Assembly: GCF_000497445.1 (NCBI RefSeq)
Contig: NZ_CM002285.1
Coordinates: forward strand, 123,664-187,663
Source of the DNA: Streptomyces roseochromogenus subsp. oscitans DS 12.976
GTDB lineage: Bacteria; Actinomycetota; Actinomycetes; Streptomycetales; Streptomycetaceae
Reading direction: 5' to 3'
Length of the DNA: 64,000 nucleotides
Numbering within the stretch: position 1 is the first letter of the stretch; each line of letters starts with the position of its first letter. The notes beneath the pieces were generated by a model. It was not told where the DNA came from, did no database searches, and saw only the letters and a list, made by a program, of their open reading frames with translations. Below are positions 8,258 through 17,374 of the stretch, one piece after another. The translations under genes and the position numbers were made by a program.

Positions 8258-9165
8258 GAGCACCGCGGCGTCGGGGCGGGACGCCGGCCTGCCCGCTCCG
8301 GTGGCCGTATCGGCAGTCGGGGCGGACTCCGGAGTTGTCAGGGCGCCGGGTTCCTCGGCGCCGACGCTGCTAGTGGTGCTGTGCCCGCTGGACACCGGCC
8401 CGCGCGGCCTGACGGAGGCCGAGGAGTGCCTGGCCCGGTTCGGCGAGAATGTGCTTCCGGCCCCGGCGGAAAGCCTCCTGGCCCTGGCTCCTGGCGCGCA
8501 GTCTGCGCGATTCCTACCGCGGTCCTGCTCTGTCTCGGGCTGGTCTCGGCGGCCATCCTCGCCTGGGCCATCGCGATCCTTTTCCTGGCCTTGGTGAGCT
8601 GCTTGCTGCGGGCAACCGGGGAGCACCGGGCGGACCGTTCCACGGCCGCGTTGCGTCGGCTGGTCGCACGACGGTAACCGTTCCACGGCGCCCGACGAGG
8701 ACACCGTACCCACGGCCCGCGAGATGCCCGTGGACGATCTGGTCGTCGGCGACGTGATCCGCCTCGGGCCGGGCGACCTCGTACCGGCGGACGTACGCCT
8801 GCTGCGCGCGAGAGGCCTGACCGTGCACCAGCCCGCGCTGACGGGAGAGTCGACCCCGGTCACGAAGCACACCGCCGACGCGCCTCCCGTGATCGGGAGC
8901 GGGCTGTTCGAGCAGCCGCAGTGGTGTTTCCAGGGCAGCAGCATCGCCTCCGGGAGTGCTACGGCGCTCGTCACCGCGACCGGCGTGCGGACCTGGTTCG
9001 GCGCAGCGCACGGCAGGTCGGCCGGAGCCGAGCGCCTTCGTCCGTTCCGTCCACTGCGTCTCCTGGCTCCTGATCCGGCTCATGCTGTTGACCCCGCCGC
9101 TGGTGCTGATGGCCAACGCGGCCCTGAGCAATCGCGGGTTGGAGACGTTGCGGCCCGGGCGTTGA
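8250..9165 (+). pseudogene. Decayed MgtA-type P-type ATPase
   Basis: At least three frames are needed to read one protein. Frame one gives GPRGLTEAEECLARFGENVL (N-terminal cation-ATPase domain). Frame two gives AVLLCLGLVSAAILAWAIAI and TGEHRADRSTAALRRLVA. Frame three gives DLVVGDVIRLGPGDLVPADV and LTVHQPALTGESTPVTKH (actuator domain with TGES). A last shift gives SWLLIRLMLLTPPLVLMANA. The order matches Mg2+-importing ATPases. The phosphorylation motif DKTGT, the nucleotide domain and the C-terminal helices are gone, so it is non-functional. It starts inside the upstream arsR stop. Confidence 0.85.
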
Positions 9166-9258
9166 TCTTCCGGCCTGCAGTCGCCACCAGTCGGTGGTGC
9201 GTTGCCGCCGATGCCCGGATTTTGCCCGGCGATGAGCCGCGGGGCCCGGGAGCGTGTG

Positions 9259-9690
9259 TTACGAAGTCCGGCTGTCTGGCCTGCCGTTGTCGGGTGCGTT
9301 CCCTTCGCGGATGTCGAGCATGTTGGTCAGGCCGAGCCTTTGGAGCGTGCTGCGGGCCTGGGCGCTGGCGTGGGTGACGACGACCCTTGTGCCGTACAGA
9401 CGTGAGGTGCGCAGCGCGGGGAGGAATGCCCGGGCGCTGTCGCCGGCCAGGTAGGTTACGTGCTGGAGGTCCACCTCCAGGATGCGGGGGTGCGTCCGGA
9501 GCGCGTTGCGCAGGCCCTGGTCGACACGTTCGGCGTTCTCAGCGGTGATCTCCCCCGACATCCGGACCACCACGTGATTCGGTGCCCGGCCCCTGCGGAC
9601 CGTTCGCCACCGGAACCGGTGCAGTGCACCGAGAGTGATATTCCACAGGCCACGGTTCTCGCGCGGCGGTGTGGGCGCGGATTCTGGCAT
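9259..9690 (-). CDS. STAS-domain anti-sigma-factor antagonist
   Basis: 143 residues from ATG 9690, with GGGAG six bases upstream. After a basic ~50-residue leader comes a STAS fold: VVVRMSGEITAENAERVDQG, ILEVDLQHVTYLAGDSARAF, RVVVTHASAQARSTLQRLGL. In SpoIIAA-type proteins the phosphorylated Ser sits at the start of helix 2; here the loop reads TYLAGDSARAF, with Ser in the expected region. Such proteins bind anti-sigma kinases and free a stress sigma factor. A near-identical but frameshifted paralogue lies at 28083-28497. Partner kinase not evident in the window. Confidence 0.85.
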   Translation of the reverse strand: MPESAPTPPRENRGLWNITLGALHRFRWRTVRRGRAPNHVVVRMSGEITAENAERVDQGLRNALRTHPRILEVDLQHVTYLAGDSARAFLPALRTSRLYGTRVVVTHASAQARSTLQRLGLTNMLDIREGNAPDNGRPDSRTS

Positions 9691-9746
9691 CGAGTCTCCC
9701 GGTCGGTGGCTTCGGGGGGACGGGGGGCATTCGGTCGCTTCAGATT

Positions 9747-10043
9747 TCAGTGAGCGTTCTGGCCGTAGCGCTTGATGATCCACGCTGCGCCCCGTTCGGC
9801 CAGTGCACTCCGCCGTTCCCGGCGCGATCGTCTCCGCGCAACGTGCGAAGCGGTCTGTCCCTGGCCCGGTATGACCGCGAGCGCGGCAAGGTGTTCGGCA
9901 GCGCGCGTCAGCTCGGCCCGCAGTCGCTCGTGCCGTCCGGGGGACTTGGTCCGCAGCAGGGCCGTGTAGAGCCCTTCGATCTCGGCCACGGCGGCTCCCA
10001 GCCGGAGATTCGCGTCGCGTCGTTGAACGTCGCCGTGCGGCAT
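9747..10043 (-). CDS. Small helical protein of unknown function
   Basis: 98 residues from ATG 10043 (SD-like GGAGAGG about ten bases upstream); ATG 10067 is an alternative. It is basic and mainly helical: LRLGAAVAEIEGLYTALLRT, then LRAELTRAAEHLAALAVIPG and an Arg-rich segment (ARRRSRRERRSALAERGAAW). No membrane helix or known motif is seen. It lies in a minus-strand run between the STAS gene and the 89-residue gene upstream. Confidence 0.6.
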   Translation of the reverse strand: MPHGDVQRRDANLRLGAAVAEIEGLYTALLRTKSPGRHERLRAELTRAAEHLAALAVIPGQGQTASHVARRRSRRERRSALAERGAAWIIKRYGQNAH

Positions 10044-10124
10044 AGATGCTTTCCCTCTCCGGGGCATGCCGCCCCAGGCTGACTTCGATTGTCGTACGGG
10101 CAGCCTTCTCACCGGTCTGGACCG

Positions 10125-10394
10125 CTAGATGCCCTCCTGGACCAGCAGGGCGATCCGGTCGGGGTCATAGACCACCCAGCGTGGCGTCGGGACGCCGGAC
10201 AGGCGCAGGCGGCACAGGGCGGTGCCGCAGGGGCCGGTCCACCAGGCGGTGATGGTGCCCGGCCACGGCCATCCGGCGTGGTCGGACACAGCCACGGGCC
10301 GGTAGGCATGTTGGATCAGGTCGTCCGGGTCGGGCGAGGCGCATCCCGTCGCCAGTTCTTCCAGCAGACGCTGCGCCGCGGACTCGCCTCGCAT
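10125..10394 (-). CDS. Small conserved-looking protein of unknown function
   Basis: 89 residues from ATG 10394 with a strong AAGGGGAGGG site. Sequence features: RPVAVSDHAGWPWPGTITAW, then CRLRLSGVPTPRWVVYDPDR, ending LLVQEGI. It has Trp-rich beta-type segments and no membrane helix. A GTTGC-type inverted repeat lies 34 bp upstream, like those before the cell-envelope genes, which suggests shared regulation. Function unknown. Confidence 0.7.
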   Translation of the reverse strand: MRGESAAQRLLEELATGCASPDPDDLIQHAYRPVAVSDHAGWPWPGTITAWWTGPCGTALCRLRLSGVPTPRWVVYDPDRIALLVQEGI

Positions 10395-10427
10395 GGTCAG
10401 GCCCTCCCCTTGGCGCGGTCTGCAATG

Positions 10428-10445
10428 GTTTCATTATTGCGCAAC
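10428..10445. promoter_or_regulatory. GTTGC-type operator, site 1
   Basis: On the minus strand GTTGCGCAATAATGAAAC; core TTGCGCAA exact, distal arm degenerate. Lies 34 bp upstream of the 10394 start. Confidence 0.5.
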
Positions 10446-10455
10446 TGACGCTTTT

Positions 10456-12063
10456 TCATTCAGGGTTTGTTCTGTGTGCTGCCTGTGATGACGCTGCTTG
10501 CCGGGGACGGCCGTAGGACAGGTCGGAGCAGGGGGCGTCGTCGGCCAAGCGGGTGTTGCCGGCGGTGGGAGCGGGTGCGGGTAGCGGTGACTGTGTGACC
10601 GGTGCGGTGTTCGCCGGGCCGAGGATCACGGTGATGCCCGGGTCAGTGGCGGGCTGGAGCTGGGCGCCGGGGAAGAGCTGGGCGACCGTCTCGGCTTCGG
10701 CACTGCGGCCTGGGCCGTAGCGGATGAGTGTCACTGTGTGCTCCGTGCCTGCGTCGCCGATCCCGGTGACCGTGAATCCGTGCCCGCTCAGGGTCCGGGC
10801 TACCCGGGAGGCGAGGCCGGCGACTGGTGTGCCGTTGTAGACGCGCACGGCGATTCCGTATCCGGAGACGGATGGGGCGCCGACGCTCGGAGCGGCAGTG
10901 GTCGCCGCCGGTGGCGTCCGCGTCGTACGGCCGGTGTTCTGGCCGTCCGCAGGCCGGTCCACCCGCAGTGCCGCCCACAGCCGGTCGGCGTCCGGCTGGA
11001 CGATGGCGACGCGTGAACCCTGGTAGCGCCAGGGCAGGGTGACGAACTTGGTGTTGTGCAGGTCGATGTCCTTCAGCGTCATGGCGAAGGCGACGAGCTT
11101 GTCCGCCGTGCCCAGGCCCGGGTCGACGGTGAGCGACTGGGCGGCTGCCTCGGCGAGCGGCAGGAGGCCGGCCGGGGTGATCCCGTCGCTCTTGACCTTC
11201 TTGATAAGAGCGGCGACGAACGCCTGCTGCCGTTTGATGCGCCCGATGTCGGAGCCGTCGCCGATGCCGTGCCGGATGCGGATGTAGTCGAGGGCCGGCT
11301 GCCCGGCGAGGGTCTGGACGCCCTGATGGAAGAGGAGAGCACCACGCGTGGCGCGGTTGGGGTTGAGGTCTTTCTGGTAGATGTCCTGCGGTACGCACAC
11401 ACTCACACCGCCGACCGCCTCGGTCAGCTTCGCGAACGCCTTGAAGTCGACGACGACCGTGTGGTCCACCCGCAGCCCGGTCAGCTTCTCGACGGTGTTC
11501 TGGGTGCAGGCCGGGTTGCCCTCGCGGGTCTGGCCCACAGAGTAAGCAGCGTTGAACAAGGTGCTGGGTCGCGGTGCGCTCCAGGAGCCGTCGAGCAGGC
11601 GGCAGGGCGGGATGGTGACCAGTGTGTCCCGGGGGATCGAGACGGCGACGGCGTGCCGTCGGTCGCCGTAGACGTGGAGCAGGAACGCGGTGTCGGAGCG
11701 GCCCACGTCGTCCTTGCTGCCCCCGCCCAGCGCGTTGTTGCCGTCCACCCGTGCATCGGAGCCGATGACCAGGACGTTCTCCCCGCTCCTCGTTCCGCCC
11801 GGCCGGTCGTTGGAGATGCCTTCCGCATCGAACGTACCGATGCCCCCGGTCAGGTTCAGGTACATCCGGCCCACCCCGGCCGTCGCCAGCACCAGCAGCG
11901 ACATACTCGCGGCCGTGAGGGTCGCGACCCTGCGGCCGCGCCCGGGCCGGGGCCTGCGTGCGCTGTCGCACGCCGGGCGCCTGGGTGGTGTGCGCCGGGT
12001 AGAGCCGGGAGCCGTGAGGCGGCGGCTTCCCGGATCCGTCGGCACTCGATAGCTGGTCGGCAT
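10456..12063 (-). CDS. LytR-CpsA-Psr (LCP) cell-wall glycopolymer ligase with LytR_C tail
   Basis: 535 residues from ATG 12063 (GAGGGG upstream). Basic cytoplasmic N-terminus (~1-46), one membrane helix (ATLTAASMSLLVLATAGVG), then the LCP domain: NVLVIGSDARVDGNN, VAVSIPRDTLVTIPPC, and the pyrophosphate/lipid-binding segment YIRIRHGIGDGSDIGRIKRQ. All key Arg and Asp positions are kept. A LytR_C domain (~405-480: AVRVYNGTPVAGLASRVART) follows. LCP enzymes transfer polyprenyl-phosphate-linked polymers to peptidoglycan outside the membrane. It is closely similar to the protein at 17375-18919. An 18-bp GTTGC-type repeat lies 30 bp upstream of the start. Confidence 0.95.
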   Translation of the reverse strand: MPTSYRVPTDPGSRRLTAPGSTRRTPPRRPACDSARRPRPGRGRRVATLTAASMSLLVLATAGVGRMYLNLTGGIGTFDAEGISNDRPGGTRSGENVLVIGSDARVDGNNALGGGSKDDVGRSDTAFLLHVYGDRRHAVAVSIPRDTLVTIPPCRLLDGSWSAPRPSTLFNAAYSVGQTREGNPACTQNTVEKLTGLRVDHTVVVDFKAFAKLTEAVGGVSVCVPQDIYQKDLNPNRATRGALLFHQGVQTLAGQPALDYIRIRHGIGDGSDIGRIKRQQAFVAALIKKVKSDGITPAGLLPLAEAAAQSLTVDPGLGTADKLVAFAMTLKDIDLHNTKFVTLPWRYQGSRVAIVQPDADRLWAALRVDRPADGQNTGRTTRTPPAATTAAPSVGAPSVSGYGIAVRVYNGTPVAGLASRVARTLSGHGFTVTGIGDAGTEHTVTLIRYGPGRSAEAETVAQLFPGAQLQPATDPGITVILGPANTAPVTQSPLPAPAPTAGNTRLADDAPCSDLSYGRPRQAASSQAAHRTNPE

Positions 12064-12092
12064 GGATGACGCCCCTCATCCGTGATTAGACA

Positions 12093-12110
12093 GTTGCGCA
12101 ATATAGCAAG
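12093..12110. promoter_or_regulatory. GTTGC-type operator, site 2
   Basis: GTTGCGCAATATAGCAAG on the plus strand, four of five positions of the second arm matching GCAAC. Lies 30 bp upstream of the first LCP gene. Confidence 0.6.
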
Positions 12111-12211
12111 CGTTGCCTGTCGTGGCGTGTTGGACACTCCGACGGATCCGCATCGCGCCGGCCGGTGTCCTGGCTTCTCCGGTGGCAGAAGGCCCGCCGG
12201 TCGGCGTCAGG

Positions 12212-13579
12212 TCACCAGTCGCCGCTGCCGAAGTCGCCGCCGCCGTCGGAGCTGAAGTCGCCGAAGCCGCCCCCGAAGTCGGAGGCGTTGAAGTCCGCGC
12301 CGGAGAACTCGCCGCCCTCCGGCAGGTCGGCGGCACCCGGAAAACCGTCGGCGCCGTCGGCGAAGGCCGAGGGCGCGCTGAGCAGGCTGCCGAGCAGGGT
12401 GCCGGCGAGCAGGCCGCCGACCACGCCGCCGGCGCCGCCGAAGTAGCCGCCCGCCCACGGGACGTAGGCCGGGCCCGCGTTCCAGTACGGCTGGGCGCCC
12501 TGATCGGTCGGCACCATCCGCGTCAACGGTTGTCCGCCCTGGCTCACCCGCAGCGCGTCCTCGGCGCAGGCGGGCACCATGCGCAGCACTCCGCCCGGCG
12601 GGCACCAGTTCACATCGCTTACCGACGGGCCGTGGCGGGGGTCGAAGAAGCACGGGACGCGTCGCTCGGGCAGCGGCGCACCGGTGCGCCGGGCGGCGAG
12701 GACGGCCAGCGCGAAACGGCCCTCGGCAAGGGTCTCAGTGACCGGCTGCACCTCCTGCGGGCGCGTCGCTGCGGCCATCTGCTGCTTGGCGCGGTCGTAG
12801 GCGTCCAGGGCGCGGGTGTAGTCGTCACGCATCGCGTCCGTGGCTCCCGGCTCGGACGGTGAGAAGTCGAGGCGGTCCAGTTCCTCACCGAAGGCGGTGA
12901 TGTCCTCGTCCACCAGCACGTGCAGCGCCTCCAGTTCGGCCCGCTCGCGTTCCTCCCGCCTCTTCCGTGATCGCCGGTACAGCGCATACCCACCCCCGGC
13001 CGCGACGGCCACGACCAGCCCGCCGACCAGCATGCCGGTGGTCGAGTCGCGGCTTTCGGAATCCCCCCAGGAGGCGGGGGCGTGTCCCTTGGCCTGCTGG
13101 AGCGCCTGGTCCACGAACGCGTTCACCTCGGCAGAGGCGTCGGAGGCGTACGAACGCCGCACCGCGCCCTTGAGATTGTCGACCGCGTCCTTCCGCATCA
13201 CCTGGCGGTCGGCACCCGCGTTGAACCCCGCGCCGAGCCGGACCGCGTACACGCCCGTGATGCCGGTCAGAGAGCGCAGGTCCCGCACCACGGTGGCCTG
13301 CGGGTATTCGGCCGCTGCGGGCAGTACGGCGACGAAGACCGGCTTGTCCGCCTTCTTGATCTTCTCGGCGAGCTGGTCGGCCTCCGTCTTCGGCAAATCG
13401 ACACTGGCCCTGGGATCGACGTACACCGGGCCTTTGCGGAGCGCGTCCGCCACGGCGGCTGGCCCCGTTTCCGCTGCCGATGCACCGGGCACCGGCAGCG
13501 TGAGCGTCAACGCCGCCGTCGCAGCCAACGGGGCGAGCGTCCGGGCCAGGCGGTGGGTTCGCGCGGGAGAGGTGAGCAA
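12212..13579 (-). CDS. Secreted/membrane-anchored protein with Gly-rich tail
   Basis: 455 residues from TTG 13579, chosen because AGGAGG sits about eight bases upstream and no ATG fits. A Sec signal peptide is clear (LAATAALTLTLPVPGASAAE). An extracytoplasmic alpha/beta domain (~35-165) resembles a TPM-like fold (PVFVAVLPAAAEYPQATVVR). One membrane helix follows (GMLVGGLVVAVAAGGGYALY), then a charged coiled region and a long cytoplasmic part with Cys-containing loops (RVPCFFDPRHGPSVSDVNWC). The C-terminus is an Asp/Phe/Gly-rich tail ending FGSGDW. Function unknown; context (LCP, Tat) points to the envelope. Confidence 0.8.
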   Translation of the reverse strand: MLTSPARTHRLARTLAPLAATAALTLTLPVPGASAAETGPAAVADALRKGPVYVDPRASVDLPKTEADQLAEKIKKADKPVFVAVLPAAAEYPQATVVRDLRSLTGITGVYAVRLGAGFNAGADRQVMRKDAVDNLKGAVRRSYASDASAEVNAFVDQALQQAKGHAPASWGDSESRDSTTGMLVGGLVVAVAAGGGYALYRRSRKRREERERAELEALHVLVDEDITAFGEELDRLDFSPSEPGATDAMRDDYTRALDAYDRAKQQMAAATRPQEVQPVTETLAEGRFALAVLAARRTGAPLPERRVPCFFDPRHGPSVSDVNWCPPGGVLRMVPACAEDALRVSQGGQPLTRMVPTDQGAQPYWNAGPAYVPWAGGYFGGAGGVVGGLLAGTLLGSLLSAPSAFADGADGFPGAADLPEGGEFSGADFNASDFGGGFGDFSSDGGGDFGSGDW

Positions 13580-13889
13580 CGGGGAACCTCCTGGTCCTCC
13601 AAGACAGCAAGGGTAAATACTTTACCTGCTGCGCAAGTGTGCAATCTCTTCGGGGCGGGGCTGCGGGGCGTCGGGCACCACCCCCTTTGGTAGGGCTGGG
13701 CGTGAGGCCGTAGTCCAGGATCGAGTCGCGGGTGAGGGCGGTGACGGGAGCCACAGGCGGCCGGACGCGTGGTCGAGCTATTCCTGACCGGTTCGTGTTC
13801 GCCCCAACTGCCCCACGCACGCCGTCGCCAAGGGCGGCTCGGGTGTCGAAGGCACGGGCGCCGAAGGCATAGACGCCGGCATGACCGCT
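13580..13889. other. Upstream region of the secreted-protein gene
   Basis: Contains a variant GTTGC-type site at 13628-13645 and a preceding AAATACTTTA that also occurs next to the tatB site. No gene is recognised in the rest. Confidence 0.4.
13628..13645. promoter_or_regulatory. GTTGC-type operator, site 3 (variant)
   Basis: GCTGCGCAAGTGTGCAAT: one mismatch in the TTGCGCAA core. Lies 49 bp upstream of the TTG start at 13579. Confidence 0.4.
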
Positions 13890-14003
13890 CTACTTGCGAC
13901 AGGCGCGCAACAGCAGCACCGCAATTGCCACGATACCCACGAGCGTGACGACGAATGCTGCAGCATCCTGCGCACTTGGGCGGTGCGAAGCATCAGGTCG
14001 CAT
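13890..14003 (-). CDS. Possible 37-residue single-helix membrane peptide
   Basis: ATG 14003 to 13890 codes for a short polar start and a clear hydrophobic helix (AAFVVTLVGIVAIAVLLL) ending RACRK. It has only a weak ribosome site and lies where the tatC 3' end should be. It could be a real small membrane protein or chance. Confidence 0.3.
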   Translation of the reverse strand: MRPDASHRPSAQDAAAFVVTLVGIVAIAVLLLRACRK

Positions 14004-14079
14004 CGCCGTATCCGCTCGCCCTGGTTGACTCACGCGGCTGCTGCGGCAGCGAGCGCCTAGGGAGTCGCGAAGGCGGCGA

Positions 14080-14661
14080 GGACCGTGGCCCACGATCATG
14101 CCGCGCCACCACCCCAGCATGCGCCGGCCGCAGGGGGCCGGTGAGGTTGAGCATCACGAGCAGCAGTGGGCATCTCGAAGGAGTTGCCGAAGACGACGAC
14201 CATCCGGGTGATCAGAGTGAGGAGACCGTCGAGGGGCGGCAGGTTGTCCACGCCGTGCGGGGTGAAGCCGATGAGAACTTCGGCGGTCTTGGGCAGCACC
14301 TCGTAGGCGAGGGAGGCACCGCTGCGGAAGAGGGGGGACTCCGGCGCCGACGAAGACGTAAGCGTATGTCATCTCGTGCTGGTGCAGGTCGGACGCGACG
14401 AAGGCCCAGGGCTGGTAGAGCCAGCTCTGGATGGCCCGTACGACGCGGCATGAGGGAGACCTCGAGGGCCAGGGCGAGGGGGCGATCAGCCCACTGATCG
14501 CGCGGTGGGCACAAGCCGTTTGCTTCGACTGCCAGGCCAGTACGCCGCACGATGACGAGGATGACCAGGACGGACTACGCGAGCCGGTTGCGCAGTTCAC
14601 GCAAGTGTTCCGCGAGGGACATCCACCCCTCAGGATCTTTCTCAGGTTTGCGGGTTGGCAT
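14080..14661 (-). pseudogene. tatC: Decayed tatC (Tat translocase)
   Basis: From ATG 14661 the frame gives the TatC start MSLAEHLRELRNRLA and then a TAG stop. Later pieces in shifted frames keep WLYQPWAFVASDLHQHEMTY, then LPKTAEVLIGFTPHGVDNLP and ITRMVVVFGNSFEMP, then MLGWWRGMI. These are the conserved segments of actinobacterial TatC in the right order. The last two membrane helices are lost. A GTTGC-type repeat 41 bp upstream survives. Confidence 0.88.
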
Positions 14662-14701
14662 GGGCGCACTGCATCCCCTCATCCCGGACTCAGCTTGCAT
14701 G

Positions 14702-14719
14702 GTTGCGTAATATGGCAAC
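14702..14719. promoter_or_regulatory. GTTGC-type operator, site 4
   Basis: GTTGCGTAATATGGCAAC: both arms are perfect, GTTGC-N8-GCAAC. Lies 41 bp before the tatC relic and about 115 bp before the 14834 gene on the other strand. Confidence 0.6.
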
Positions 14720-14833
14720 TGTCACATCCCCTCGAGCCCGACGCCTATCGCGTCGGCAGCAGAGGGCGCTGCGGCACCTCCAGTCAGTCGCCTGCTGTCT
14801 CTGAGGTCCTTTTCCTTCCAGCGGGGAGCCCAC

Positions 14834-15604
14834 ATGCCCACGTCAGACCGTTTGCGGGCAGGCAGCGGTGCCGTCTTCGAGCGGATCCTGGATCAAGCCT
14901 TGGCGTCTCCCGAAGTAAGCCGGGCGCTGCGCCCTCACGGCAGGGTGACCACGCACGAAGACCTCCGTGCCCGTGCGCTGGAGGCACGAGAAACGATCAT
15001 CGCCACGGCGGCGATCGAGTACCAGGACTACCTTGATCTGAAGGGAGCATCCTCCGGGACCGGCGGTGAAGGCACGGCCTCCCGCTCGGCAGGCGGAATC
15101 CTCCCGGTGCTGGCCGTGTTCGTGCCGAGCCTCTCGGCCGTCGCCGCAGCCGTGTTCCTTCTTTGCGGGTACGGACTGCGGGCCCTGGACCAGGCTCGTC
15201 GCATCGGCGAGGACCTGATCACAGCAGGGTTGATCGCCGCGGTTGCGGCTGTCGGGGCAGCCGTTGCCGATCTCGTGTGGCTGTTCGTCGCCGCAGCACG
15301 CAACCGCTCGTCCGCCGGCAGCCCGGAGCCCGGTGATACGGATCCACGTGTGAGGGAGGCATGGGAAGCTTGGGAGGAAGCGCTGCTGGAGCGCGGCATA
15401 CTGCCGTTCCTCCTTGGCCGCCTGGAGCTAGCGCACATGGCAGCGGAGACCGCCCGTCCCGATCACGACGCGGTGTCCCGTGCGGCAGGTGCCGACGATG
15501 ACCGTCCGGAGCGTGATCCGCAATCCGTCCTTGAGCCCGGCTTCACCCCTCCCGACTACTCAAGCCCAGACTTCACCAGCCCCGAACCTCCGTCGCTGCG
15601 GTAG
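14834..15604 (+). CDS. Two-helix membrane protein of unknown function
   Basis: 256 residues from ATG 14834 (GGGGAG upstream). A helical N-terminal domain (FERILDQALASPEVSRALRP) is followed by two hydrophobic helices (LAVFVPSLSAVAAAVFLLCG and LITAGLIAAVAAVGAAVADL) and an acidic helical C-terminus (REAWEAWEEALLERGILPFL). The end is a Pro/Ser-rich tail with repeats (PPDYSSPDFTSPEPPS). This architecture recurs in streptomycete hypothetical membrane proteins; no function can be assigned. Confidence 0.8.
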   Translation: MPTSDRLRAGSGAVFERILDQALASPEVSRALRPHGRVTTHEDLRARALEARETIIATAAIEYQDYLDLKGASSGTGGEGTASRSAGGILPVLAVFVPSLSAVAAAVFLLCGYGLRALDQARRIGEDLITAGLIAAVAAVGAAVADLVWLFVAAARNRSSAGSPEPGDTDPRVREAWEAWEEALLERGILPFLLGRLELAHMAAETARPDHDAVSRAAGADDDRPERDPQSVLEPGFTPPDYSSPDFTSPEPPSLR

Positions 15605-15865
15605 CCCATGCACACAGAACACCAGGGAGCGTGCGGCACCCTCGGCCGTCACGGGTGTGACTCGGACAAGGGCGGCAATGTCTCGCTGCAGCATCGCCGA
15701 GGACTACGACGTGAACGCCTCAGGCCCCCCGATGAACGCGTGCCCATGTGCAGTCTTCGGTCCGCGGCACGCCGTGGATGCGTGCGCGCGCCGCGTCCAC
15801 GTCCGGCAGGGCGCTTAGACTGAGCTTCCCGCGCACGGAGTGATCGAGGCGGAGCGGGAGGAGAC

Positions 15866-16216
15866 GTGGCAGCCGAGGCCGACAGCCGCGTCGAGCCATC
15901 CGCCGACGTACTCGCCGAGGCCGTCATGCTGTTCGGGCTGATGGCGTCCTCAGTGCGGCTGCATCTTCTGTGGGCGCTCTCCCAGGGGGAGAACGACGTG
16001 ACCCGCCTTGCCGACGAGGTGAATGCCATGGTGCCTGCGGTCAGTCAGCACCTGTCGAAGCTGAAACTGGCGGGCCTTGTCAGGTCGCGGCGAGAGGGCC
16101 GACGGCAGGTCTATTTCGTGGCTGACGCGGATGTCGCTGCCGTAGTAGGGCAGTTGATCCGTCGTCTGGCGGCTCGGCCTGCACCGTCTTCCAGGCTGAG
16201 CGGGCCCTGCGCCTGA
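15866..16216 (+). CDS. ArsR-family regulator, paralogue of the 7895 gene
   Basis: 116 residues from GTG 15866 with GGAGGAG upstream. The fold is complete: LMASSVRLHLLWALSQGEND, VPAVSQHLSKLKLAGLVRSR, RREGRRQVYFVADADVAAVV. It shares most of these positions with the protein at 7895. No effluxer follows; an LCP relic faces it. It sits in the middle of the genes carrying GTTGC-N8-GCAAC sites, making it the best local candidate for the protein that reads them (inference). Confidence 0.88.
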   Translation: MAAEADSRVEPSADVLAEAVMLFGLMASSVRLHLLWALSQGENDVTRLADEVNAMVPAVSQHLSKLKLAGLVRSRREGRRQVYFVADADVAAVVGQLIRRLAARPAPSSRLSGPCA

Positions 16217-16307
16217 GGCCTTGCTACAGCTGGCCCACCGTGCCGAGTGACTCCTTCCCACCCGTCCGGGGCTCGTCTGGTGCTTGCATCTCGCGGCTGC
16301 CTGTGTT

Positions 16308-17265
16308 TCAGGAATCGGAGTCGGGCTGGTTGGTGCCGGCGGCGTATGCCTGGGCGGGGGTCATGTTGACGCCGTCGAGCTGGACAGTCTTGTAGGGGCT
16401 GACCTGGGCGCAGTTCTTGGACTGGTCGGCGGTCTCCACGTGGGCGTTGGAGACTGCGGCGTGTGTGTCGGCGGGTGCCGGGGAGGAACTCCCGCCGCTG
16501 CTGGGGTAGGTGGTGCCGCTGGGCCAGTCGCTGTCGATCACCAGGGTCAGGCTGTCGGCGCTGCCCTGCTCGAGGTGTGAATACGGCAGGCCGATCGCCT
16601 TGGCCACCGCCTGGGCTTCGGGTTTCTGGCCGGTGCCGTAGGTGAGGGTGGTGGTGGCCGTCGGACTGGGGGCGTCGGCGGTGGTCGTGCCCGAGCTGAA
16701 GCCCTTGCCGGTCAGGACGGTGGTGAGTTCGGAGGCGCGTGGAAGGCCGGTGCCGGTGCCGTTCTCGCTCTTCACGGCGCTCCGGGAGGGGGTGACCGCT
16801 TGGGCGGTGGCGGTGGGCGTCGTGGACTTCTTGCCCGAGTCGTAGGTCAGGGCCTGGTCGCCGCGTTGGCCAGGTCGTAGACGGCCGTGGGGTCGGTCAG
16901 GGTGCCGGCGCTCTTGAACTTGCGGATCATCGAGCTGAGAAAGAGATCGTGGGCGTAGGTACGGCCCAAATCACTGCGTCGCCGAAGCCGTGCCGGGAGC
17001 GGACGAACTCCAGCGCCGCCTCACCCTTGAGGGTGTGGGTGCCCTTGGACAGTTTCAGGTGCGAGTGGGTGTCGTACACGTTGTCGCTGACGCAGACCGA
17101 TACGCCATCCACCGCGTCGGACATGCTGACCACGCCGGCGAAGTCGAGCTTGATGAAGTGGTCGATGGGGATGCCGGTGAGCCGCTGACGGTGGCCACCT
17201 GGCAGGCCGGGCCGTAGGACAGCGCGCTGTTGATCATGCCGTAGTAGCCCCCGCTCGTCAGCCGG
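16308..17265 (-). pseudogene. Third LCP-family gene, broken
   Basis: The C-terminal part (16308-16775 frame) keeps a LytR_C domain (ELTTVLTGKGFSSGTTTADA) and a conserved tail (KTVQLDGVNMTPAQAYAAGT). In another frame the LCP core is visible: TGIPIDHFIKLDFAGVVSMS and GEAALEFVRSRHGFGDA. The N-terminal membrane helix and first LCP half are missing and at least two frameshifts separate the parts. It belongs to a different LCP subgroup from the two intact copies. Confidence 0.85.
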
Positions 17266-17374
17266 ACGCGGCGCTGTGCGTTTCCACAGCCGGTGACATC
17301 TACGCAGGGCCCTCGGCATCTGTCCTATCCGGTTGACTACGGACGGAGTGAAGCTGTTCGTCGAGACGGCACCG

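Noticed and set aside
11056..12069. 337-residue plus-strand frame opposite the first LCP gene
   Set aside because: Shadow of an unmistakable LCP protein.
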